Positions 1 to 6,393 of a stretch of DNA of 6,977 bases are shown here, piece by piece. The stretch comes from Hyphomicrobiaceae bacterium UBA4118 (GTDB lineage Bacteria; Pseudomonadota; Alphaproteobacteria; Rhizobiales; Methyloligellaceae). A program made the position numbers and the translations under genes. Position 1 is the stretch's first letter. Each line of letters starts with the position of its first letter. The notes below the pieces were generated by a model, which saw only the letters and a program-made list of their open reading frames with translations, was not told where the DNA came from and did no database searches. The stretch lies in the NCBI GenBank assembly GCA_002383105.1, contig DFXC01000054.1:4451-11427 (forward strand), given 5' to 3'.

Positions 1-1601
<1,601 letters not shown>

Positions 1602-1614
1602 GATCGCGGGGGAC

Positions 1615-1620
1615 AAGGAG
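1615..1620 (+). promoter_or_regulatory. Ribosome binding site of bolA
   Basis: AAGGAG lies 7 bases before the ATG at 1628. This spacing supports 1628 over the in-frame ATG at 1634, which would sit 13 bases away. Confidence 0.7.
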
Positions 1621-1627
1621 CAGGCCA

Positions 1628-1858
1628 ATGGCCATGGCGGTCGAGGATATTTCGCGGATGATCAAGGAGCGCTTTCCCGACGCCGAGATCTGCATCGACG
1701 ACCTGGCGGGCGATGGCGATCACTATGCAGCGACCATCGTGTCGGAGGCATTTCGCGGCAAGTCGCGCGTTCAGCAACACCAGATGGTCTATGAGGCGCT
1801 CAAAGGAAATATGGGCGGAGTGCTGCACGCGCTTGCGCTGAAGACTGCGGCACCATAA
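1628..1858 (+). CDS. bolA: BolA family protein, IbaG-type
   Basis: This is a 76-residue cytoplasmic BolA-fold protein. BolA proteins bind CGFS monothiol glutaredoxins and hold a shared [2Fe-2S] cluster, acting in Fe-S trafficking or iron sensing; that is family knowledge. In the sequence, the GDGDHY loop (His32) matches the GDGSHF loop of E. coli IbaG, FRGKSRVQQHQMVYEAL (about 42-58) is the conserved helix-turn region, and His67 in LHALALKT is the invariant C-terminal ligand histidine. The loop histidine rather than cysteine places it with His-type BolAs. It is shorter than IbaG and ends just after the conserved histidine strand, as small alphaproteobacterial versions do. It sits between purL and the glutaredoxin gene, 30 bases before the latter, so its physical partner is encoded next door. 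The exact subfamily name (BolA or IbaG) is less certain than the family. Confidence 0.93.
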   Translation: MAMAVEDISRMIKERFPDAEICIDDLAGDGDHYAATIVSEAFRGKSRVQQHQMVYEALKGNMGGVLHALALKTAAP

Positions 1859-1875
1859 TTACGCCTCAGCGTGAG

Positions 1876-1881
1876 AAAGGA
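1876..1881 (+). promoter_or_regulatory. Ribosome binding site that favours the grxD start at 1889
   Basis: AAAGGA ends 7 bases before ATG 1889 and only 4 before the adjacent in-frame ATG 1886. It also lies inside the extra codons that a GTG start at 1871 would create, which argues against that start. Confidence 0.55.
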
Positions 1882-1888
1882 TCGAATG

Positions 1889-2242
1889 ATGAACCCCCAG
1901 GAGAATGTTCAGGACTGGATCGGCAAGCAGGTCGCCGGCAACGACGTGGTGCTGTTCATGAAAGGCACCAAGACCATGCCGCAATGCGGCTTCTCCATGC
2001 AGGTCGCGCAGATTCTCAACCATCTCGGCGTCGATTTCAAGGACATCAACGTGCTCGATGACATGGGCGTGCGCGATGGCATCAAGGCCTATTCGAACTG
2101 GCCGACCATCCCGCAGCTCTACGTCAAGGGCGAGTTCATCGGCGGCTGCGATATCGTGCGCGAGATGTTCCAGGCGGGCGAGCTGCAGGAGCTGTTGAGC
2201 GCCAAGGGCGTCGCCCACAACGCGCAGACGCTGACGGCCTGA
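1889..2242 (+). CDS. grxD: CGFS-type monothiol glutaredoxin (Grx4 family)
   Basis: The product has 117 residues, the usual size for single-domain Grx4 proteins. The active site is CGFS at residues 33-36, preceded by the VVLFMKGTK strand and Lys25 that bind glutathione in this family. Further family marks are WPTIPQLYV with its cis-proline, and GGCDIV, which contacts glutathione. Proteins of this type are poor reductases. They bind a [2Fe-2S] cluster through the CGFS cysteine and glutathione, as homodimers or as heterodimers with BolA, and deliver clusters to target proteins in the cytoplasm. The gene follows bolA by 30 bases and probably shares its transcript. ATG 1886 and ATG 1889 are both possible starts; 1889 has the better Shine-Dalgarno spacing. 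No terminator is visible in the 40 bases before the next gene, so read-through into the DUF1326 gene is possible. Confidence 0.96.
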   Translation: MNPQENVQDWIGKQVAGNDVVLFMKGTKTMPQCGFSMQVAQILNHLGVDFKDINVLDDMGVRDGIKAYSNWPTIPQLYVKGEFIGGCDIVREMFQAGELQELLSAKGVAHNAQTLTA

Positions 2243-2282
2243 GCTTTCTCGGCCAGCGAAGCGCCGCCTGTCGAGGTCAGCC

Positions 2283-2912
2283 ATGATCCAATGGGAGATC
2301 AGGGGCCGGGAGTTCGGCAACTGCAACTGCGACTATAGCTGCCCCTGCCAGTTCAATGCCCTTCCCACCCACGGCCACTGCCGGGGCTTGGGCGTCTACG
2401 ACATCGAGCAAGGCTTTCACGGGCCGACGCGGCTCGATGGGCTGAGGGCGGCCGGCATCTTCCGCTGGCCCGGCCCCATTCACGAGGGCAAGGGTGAGGC
2501 CGTGCACGTAATCGACCGCCGCGCAAGCGCCGAGCAGCGCGCGGCGCTCATCCGCATCCTGAGCGGCGAGGACACTGACCCCGGCGCAACGGTGTTCCAG
2601 GTCTTCGCCTCGACGTGCGACAGGCTGCACGAGCCGATCATCGCCGATATCGACTTCGAGCTCGACATCGCTGGCCGGACGGCGAGCGCCCACATCGAGG
2701 GCGTGCTTGAGACGCGTGGTGCACCGATCCTCAATCCGGTGACCGGGGCCACACATCGGGTTCGCATCGTGCAGCCTGACGGTTTCGAGTTCGCCGAGGC
2801 CGAGATCGGGCGCGGCTGGTCGAAAACGACCGGGCCAGTCAGCTACGAGCTCGCCGACACCTACGGCCAGTTCGCCCGCATCCATCTCTGTCAGCACGGC
2901 ATGGTGCGCTGA
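2283..2912 (+). CDS. DUF1326 domain protein, Cys/His-rich, function unknown
   Basis: This 209-residue soluble protein has no signal peptide or membrane segment. It matches the DUF1326 family as I recognise it: an N-terminal cluster FGNCNCDYSCPCQF, a central EGKGEAVHVIDRRAS region (about 68-82), LSGEDTDPGATVFQVF (about 93-108), and a beta-rich C-terminal half. The notable feature is the ligand-like set Cys14, Cys16, Cys20, Cys22, His30, His32 and Cys33, with further cysteines at 112 and 203. The spacing C-x-C-x3-C-x-C followed by HGHC suggests metal binding, probably a soft metal such as copper or zinc; this is inference, as no function is established to my knowledge. GAGG at 2273-2276, 6 bases before the ATG, supports the start. 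The next gene begins 5 bases after this stop and encodes a DUF2182 membrane protein, a pairing I recall from other genomes. The two are probably translationally coupled and act together. Confidence 0.88.
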   Translation: MIQWEIRGREFGNCNCDYSCPCQFNALPTHGHCRGLGVYDIEQGFHGPTRLDGLRAAGIFRWPGPIHEGKGEAVHVIDRRASAEQRAALIRILSGEDTDPGATVFQVFASTCDRLHEPIIADIDFELDIAGRTASAHIEGVLETRGAPILNPVTGATHRVRIVQPDGFEFAEAEIGRGWSKTTGPVSYELADTYGQFARIHLCQHGMVR

Positions 2913-2917
2913 GCGCC

Positions 2918-3730
2918 ATGGCGGACACGGCGCCCGAGGCGCTGGTGAGGCACGCGGGCGCCCTCGTCGTGGCGGCGCTCGTCGCGCTCACGCTGCTCGC
3001 CTGGCTGGCGCTTCTTGCCGGCGCCGGCACCGACATGGACCCCGCCGCCATGAGCTTCTGGCTCGTGCCGACGGCGCTGCTGCCTGCACTCAGTTCGCCA
3101 TGGACGCCCGCCTATTGGCTCATCGCCTTCTTCATGTGGGCCGTCATGATGGTGGCGATGATGCTGCCGTCGGCTGCGCCCATGGTGCTGCTCTATGCCC
3201 GGGTCGTGCGGCGGGCGGAGAACCAGGGGCGGCCAATGCGTGCGCCGGCTTCGATCGCGGCCTTCGCATCCGGCTATCTCACCTTGTGGATTCATTTCAG
3301 CGTCTTGGCCGTAGCGCTTCAGGTGGGACTTGAGCGCGAAGGTGCCATGACCGCCATGATGAGCTCGCGCAGCCTTCTTCTATCGGGGACGCTGCTCATT
3401 GCCGCCGGGCTGTATCAGCTCACGCCGCTCAAGGCCGCGTGTCTCAAACATTGCCGTGGGCCCGCAGAGTTCATCGCTGCCCATTGGCGCCCCGGGGTGC
3501 TTGGCGCCTGGCGCATGGGGCTTACCCATGGCGCCTACTGTGTCGGCTGCTGCGCCGTCCTGATGCTGCTTCTGTTCGTGGGGGGCGTGATGAATTTGAT
3601 CTGGATCGCCGGGCTCACCCTTTTCGTGGCGATCGAAAAGCTCGCGCCGTTCGGGCCGGCCGCGGCCAAGGCGATAGCGGCGCTGCTGGTCGCCGGCGGC
3701 TCTACGCTGCTCGTCTTGGGCCAGACATGA
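2918..3730 (+). CDS. DUF2182 integral membrane protein, predicted metal-binding
   Basis: The product has 270 residues and is highly hydrophobic. Segments likely to span the membrane lie near residues 13-35, 65-93, 112-136, 151-167, 205-225, 226-241 and 246-267, so six or seven helices. It fits DUF2182: the second segment holds MWAVMMVAMMLPSAAPM (73-89), with Met73, Met77, Met78, Met81, Met82 and Met89. There follow YQLTPLKAACLKHCRGP (Cys175, His178, Cys179) and THGAYCVGCC (His204, Cys208, Cys211, Cys212). Met/Cys/His sets inside and between membrane helices are typical of copper-handling proteins. Family annotations call it a predicted metal-binding membrane protein, but the metal and the direction of any transport are unknown. 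The ATG follows the DUF1326 stop by 5 bases and has no clear Shine-Dalgarno, which suggests translational coupling. It converges on rpsD, with an inverted repeat just after its stop. A copper chaperone-permease function is inference only. Confidence 0.88.
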   Translation: MADTAPEALVRHAGALVVAALVALTLLAWLALLAGAGTDMDPAAMSFWLVPTALLPALSSPWTPAYWLIAFFMWAVMMVAMMLPSAAPMVLLYARVVRRAENQGRPMRAPASIAAFASGYLTLWIHFSVLAVALQVGLEREGAMTAMMSSRSLLLSGTLLIAAGLYQLTPLKAACLKHCRGPAEFIAAHWRPGVLGAWRMGLTHGAYCVGCCAVLMLLLFVGGVMNLIWIAGLTLFVAIEKLAPFGPAAAKAIAALLVAGGSTLLVLGQT

Positions 3731-3736
3731 GCCGTC

Positions 3737-3764
3737 CCGGCAAGAGCCGGGTGGCTTTTGCCGG
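3737..3764. terminator. Inverted repeat between convergent genes, candidate bidirectional terminator
   Basis: The arms at 3737-3748 and 3753-3764 form a 12-bp stem with a four-base loop (3749-3752). Eleven pairs are Watson-Crick; 3744/3757 is a G-U pair in the plus-strand transcript and an A/C mismatch in the minus-strand transcript. It begins 6 bases after the DUF2182 stop and ends 10 bases before the rpsD stop. Neither side has a clear U-tract, so it is not a textbook intrinsic terminator. An alternative shorter hairpin, 3736-3741 with 3746-3751 around an AAGA loop, would place TTTT (3756-3759) just downstream on the plus strand. Confidence 0.55.
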
Positions 3765-3774
3765 TATGATGGAG

Positions 3775-4392
3775 CTAGCGCGAATAGAACTCGATGACGA
3801 GGTTCGGCTCCATGATCACCGGATAGGGCACGTCGGAGAGCGTCGGGATGCGCGTCAGCTTCGCCGTCATCTTGCTGTGGTCGACATCGAGATAGTCGGG
3901 CACCTCCCGCTCAGGGCTCTGCGAAGATTCGAGCACGGTGCCAGCGTCTTTGGCCTTGTCCCTCACCTCGACCAGGTCGCCCTCGCGGCAGCGATAGCTC
4001 GGAATGTTCACGCGCCTGCCGTTGACCCGCACGTGGCCGTGGGACACGAATTGCCGCGCGGCGAACACGGTCGGCACGAACTTAGCGCGATAGACAATGG
4101 CATCGAGCCGCCGCTCCAAGAGCCCGATCAGCTTCTCTGAGGTGTCGCCCCTGAGCCTCGCCGCCTCGCGGTAGATGGATTTGAACTGCTTCTCGGTGAT
4201 GTTGCCGTAATAGCCCTTCAGCTTCTGCTTGGCTCTGAGCTGCTGGCCATAGTCGGAAAGCTTGCCGCGCCGGCGCTGCCCATGCTCGCCGGGGCCATAT
4301 TCCCGCTTGTTGAAGGGGCTCTTCGGACGGCCCCAGATGTTCTCGCCAAGCCTCCGGTCGATTTTGTGCTTGGCGTTAATGCGTTTCGACAT
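3775..4392 (-). CDS. rpsD: 30S ribosomal protein S4
   Basis: S4 is a primary 16S rRNA-binding protein that nucleates assembly of the 30S body and shapes the mRNA entry and decoding region. The 205 residues match the alphaproteobacterial form throughout. The N-terminal part has [11 protein letters not shown] and [18 protein letters not shown], then [12 protein letters not shown]. The S4 RNA-binding domain spans about residues 94-145, including [37 protein letters not shown] and GDLVEV. The tail carries PSYR-type and [11 protein letters not shown] motifs. It lacks the N-terminal zinc-binding cysteine cluster (only Cys135 is present), so it is the zinc-independent form. The start is ATG at 4392 with GGAG 8 bases upstream (4401-4404). 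It stands apart from the alpha operon, as is usual in alphaproteobacteria, and seems to have its own promoter and a long leader. It converges on the DUF2182 gene. Confidence 0.98.
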   Translation of the reverse strand: MSKRINAKHKIDRRLGENIWGRPKSPFNKREYGPGEHGQRRRGKLSDYGQQLRAKQKLKGYYGNITEKQFKSIYREAARLRGDTSEKLIGLLERRLDAIVYRAKFVPTVFAARQFVSHGHVRVNGRRVNIPSYRCREGDLVEVRDKAKDAGTVLESSQSPEREVPDYLDVDHSKMTAKLTRIPTLSDVPYPVIMEPNLVIEFYSR

Positions 4393-4477
4393 GCTTCCGA
4401 CTCCAAAGCCAAATCAAGCTCGCCGCGGGCGGTTTCTCCCCCGCGCCTGCTATCGAAAAACCCTTGCTGGTGATGGC

Positions 4478-4497
4478 GAGGGCCCGCCGGGGCCTTC
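4478..4497 (-). other. GC-rich hairpin in the rpsD leader
   Basis: Bases 4478-4485 pair with 4490-4497 around a four-base loop, giving an 8-bp stem whose inner five pairs are all G-C. On the minus strand a run of five T (4456-4460) follows, but about 17 bases beyond the stem, which is too far for a standard terminator. It could be a leader structure of rpsD or a weak end signal for the gene upstream. Confidence 0.35.
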
Positions 4498-4543
4498 TCC
4501 GGCGTCCCGAGAGCCGAATGAGGCTGAAGGCTTCGCCCGCGCT

Positions 4544-4573
4544 CTGTTACACGTGAATGCCGGAAAGTGTCAA
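4544..4573 (-). promoter_or_regulatory. Candidate rpsD promoter
   Basis: On the minus strand a perfect TTGACA (4568-4573) is followed after 18 bases by TAACAG (4544-4549), a poor -10 preceded directly by TG. The -35 overlaps the TGA stop (4570-4572) of the upstream gene. Transcription from here would give a leader of roughly 145 bases before the rpsD ATG. The -35 match is strong and the -10 is weak. Confidence 0.4.
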
Positions 4574-5379
4574 TTGGGCCCGGAAGCTGCCGGGGTCGGC
4601 TGCGCAGCCTGTACCGGCGGGGTCTTGGGCGCCTGCGGGGGCCCGGGCACCTCGGCCTTGGCCGCCTGGACGTAGGCGTTGATCGAGTTGGTCACCTTCA
4701 CCTTCTGCTCGGGAGAGCATTCCGGCCGCTTCGGCGCAACCACGGTACCAGTAGCTGCCTCTTCGGCGGGTTTGGCTTGCGGCGCCTTAGGGACCGCCGT
4801 GGCCGCGCCTGCGGCGGCAGGAACGGCCGGGGCAGCCTGAGCGGCTGGGTCGGCTGGATCTGCTTCCTCTTTCATGGTGATCTTGATGTCGCCGATGAAA
4901 TAGGAGACCGCGAACATGTGCAGCGCATTGATGAGCAACAGCTCCTCCCGGGTCCAGACCTTCTTGGCCTCCTCGCCCTTCATCAGCGTCTGGTAATTGG
5001 CCCGCTCGAGGTCGCCCAGATCGCAGACCTCGGCATAGGCCGAACGTGTCGCCACGCGGATTACGCGGCGCGCATCCTCGGTGGGGATGAGAAACTTGTT
5101 GGGGTCGGACTTGTCGACCTTGACGGCCTTACCGTCGGCGCCCTTGGTCTCGTCGGGAATGATCGAGAAGGCGTAGGTCATGAGCACGCGCACGGCGCTG
5201 TCGCTGAGCCCGCCCTTCTGGTCTCCAACGGCGTTGGCGGCAGGCTTGGTACGCTGGCCGAGCTCTTCGGCGACGGGCCTAACGCCACTGTCATCACCGG
5301 CTCTGAGAGGCGTCCCCAACAGCAGCGCCAAGGCCACGATGGAAGCGGCCCCGCCCCACTGAATCCACGCTACTTGCAT
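4570..5379 (-). CDS. Exported protein of unknown function with Ala/Pro-rich tail
   Basis: I do not recognise this family. From ATG 5379 the product has 269 residues. An N-terminal signal sequence is clear: a short start, hydrophobic core at about 11-22 (ASIVALALLLG), and a possible cleavage after LRA at 27, so it is probably periplasmic. A predicted folded region follows at about 55-168, with DARRVIRVATRSAYAEVCDL and EELLLINALHMFAVSYFIGD as its most structured parts. Residues about 170-217 are an Ala/Pro/Lys-rich linker, then a short helical piece CSPEQKVKVTNSINAYVQAAK (from 221), then a Pro-rich end. The two cysteines, 119 and 221, flank the linker and could form a disulphide in the periplasm. 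The start at 5379 is preferred because AGGGG lies 6 bases upstream and the signal sequence begins there; TTG 5433 and ATG 5415 would put extra polar residues before it. It lies between trmJ and rpsD on the same strand. Confidence 0.82.
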   Translation of the reverse strand: MQVAWIQWGGAASIVALALLLGTPLRAGDDSGVRPVAEELGQRTKPAANAVGDQKGGLSDSAVRVLMTYAFSIIPDETKGADGKAVKVDKSDPNKFLIPTEDARRVIRVATRSAYAEVCDLGDLERANYQTLMKGEEAKKVWTREELLLINALHMFAVSYFIGDIKITMKEEADPADPAAQAAPAVPAAAGAATAVPKAPQAKPAEEAATGTVVAPKRPECSPEQKVKVTNSINAYVQAAKAEVPGPPQAPKTPPVQAAQPTPAASGPN

Positions 5380-5452
5380 CGGCAGCCCCTCTCCTCCCGT
5401 GGCGGAAGCTAGCATCGTTTCCAGGCATCGCAATAGGAGAAACGGGGCGGAA

Positions 5453-6292
5453 CTATGACACCTTACCGCCCCGGCCCTGACGGGCGCGCGCGAGAGAGGC
5501 GATGATCCCGCGCCACGTGCGTATGTCCTGCTCGCTCGCGCCCATGCGATGGAACATATTGCGGATGTTGCGCACCATGGAGGGGCGCTTCTGGGCGGGA
5601 TAAAGAAAGCCCGCCTGGTCGAGCTTGGCTTCGAGATGTTCGAACAAGCCGAAGAGCTCGGCCCGCGTCGCCGGGCGCGTGCCGGGAAAGGCGATGCCCT
5701 CGGTCACCGGCCCGTCGAAGCCGGTGACGCGACCGAGCGGCGGGGAGGCGCTCTCGCCTTTCAGCCACTCATAGCCGAACAAGAGCACGGCCTGAGGCAG
5801 ACTCAACGAGGCGAAGTCCGGATTGACAGGCGCGGTGATGATCGCATCGGCAAGCGCGATGGTATCGTTGTCGAGGCCGCTCCGCTCAGGCCCGAACAGG
5901 ACGCCGGTGCGCTCGGCCCTCACCCCCCGCTCGCGCAGCTCGCGCGCGGCACTCTCGGGGCTCAGCACCGTCTTCACGAGCTCGCGCGGGCGCGCCGTGG
6001 CGGCAAGCACGAAGTTGAGCTCGCCGATCGCAAGCTCCACGCTTTGATAGACCCTCGCCTGATCGACGAGAAAGGCAGCACCGGCAGCGGCTACGTGCGC
6101 CTTGTCGTTCGGCCAGCCGTCGCGGGGTGCCACCAGGCGCAAATCGGTGAGCCCGAAATTGGCCATGGCGCGGGCGGCGAAGCCGATATTCTCCCCAAGC
6201 TGTGGCCTGACGAGGATGACGGCCGGGGCCGCCGGTTGCGTTGCCACGCTCGCTTGCTCCCGCTTGCCGCTTTCCGCTTTTGCTTTCATCAT
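5453..6292 (-). CDS. trmJ: SpoU/TrmH-type RNA 2'-O-methyltransferase, TrmJ-like
   Basis: The best match is TrmJ, which uses S-adenosylmethionine to methylate the ribose of nucleotide 32 in tRNA anticodon loops. From ATG 6292 it has 279 residues; E. coli TrmJ has about 246. SPOUT motif 1 is ENIGFAARAM (Asn35, Arg41), motif 2 is LFGPERSGL (Glu136), and motif 3 is NPDFASLSLPQAV (Ser162). The C-terminal TrmJ extension is present (GFLYPAQKRPSMVRNIRNMF, then DIRTWRGIIASL), which separates it from plain TrmH. Motif 3 has Ser164 where SLN is usual. Position 6292 has no clear Shine-Dalgarno, whereas GTG 6247 has GGAG 9 bases upstream and would remove a polar 15-residue extension; either start is possible. 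The 73 bases to the next minus-strand gene (5380-5452) hold its ribosome site and no clear terminator. Substrate specificity is inferred from similarity. Confidence 0.9.
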   Translation of the reverse strand: MMKAKAESGKREQASVATQPAAPAVILVRPQLGENIGFAARAMANFGLTDLRLVAPRDGWPNDKAHVAAAGAAFLVDQARVYQSVELAIGELNFVLAATARPRELVKTVLSPESAARELRERGVRAERTGVLFGPERSGLDNDTIALADAIITAPVNPDFASLSLPQAVLLFGYEWLKGESASPPLGRVTGFDGPVTEGIAFPGTRPATRAELFGLFEHLEAKLDQAGFLYPAQKRPSMVRNIRNMFHRMGASEQDIRTWRGIIASLARARQGRGGKVS

Positions 6293-6328
6293 GGGAGCAC
6301 GATGCTATAGGGGGCGGCTCCTCGCAAT

Positions 6329-6358
6329 GGGGGTGGGGCCGCTTGGGGCCCACGCCCT
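6329..6358. other. GC-rich inverted repeat between divergent trmJ and icd
   Basis: Bases 6333-6340 pair with 6347-6353 around GCTTGG with one bulged G, and the stem can extend outward through 6329-6332 with 6355-6358 past a second bulge. It occupies the middle of the 101-base spacer, which must also hold both promoters. It may be an operator or a leader hairpin, or chance in very G-rich sequence. Confidence 0.3.
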
Positions 6359-6381
6359 CCCCAGATTGACTTTCCCGCACC

Positions 6382-6385
6382 GGAG
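6382..6385 (+). promoter_or_regulatory. Ribosome binding site of icd
   Basis: GGAG ends 8 bases before the GTG at 6394. It supports this non-ATG start, which also gives the expected family N-terminus. Confidence 0.65.
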
Positions 6386-6393
6386 ATTTGCGC

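Noticed and set aside
1871..1888. GTG at 1871 as the grxD start
   Set aside because: It would place the likely Shine-Dalgarno inside the coding region and add a polar extension; ATG 1889 (or 1886) fits better.
2277..2897. A 206-codon minus-strand frame across the DUF1326 gene
   Set aside because: It mirrors the DUF1326 gene, and the plus-strand product has the conserved cysteine cluster and a good ribosome site.
4512..4525. A 4-bp hairpin (AGCC/GGCT) as terminator of the exported-protein gene
   Set aside because: The stem is too short and no U-tract follows on the minus strand.
4567..5412. A 281-codon plus-strand frame opposite the exported-protein gene
   Set aside because: The product is Gly/Arg/Leu-rich without order. 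The minus-strand frame has a signal sequence and a ribosome binding site, so it is the real gene.
5380..5452. Short direct repeats (GGCGGAA at 5401 and 5446, GCATCG at 5412 and 5425) as regulatory sites
   Set aside because: They are 6-7 bases long in GC-rich DNA and no promoter-like spacing supports a role; chance is sufficient.
5549..6310. A 253-codon plus-strand frame opposite trmJ
   Set aside because: trmJ on the other strand carries all three SPOUT motifs.
6366..6371. TTGACT as the -35 of an icd promoter
   Set aside because: With normal spacing the -10 would fall on the GTG start and the transcript would begin inside the gene. No suitable -10 is present there.
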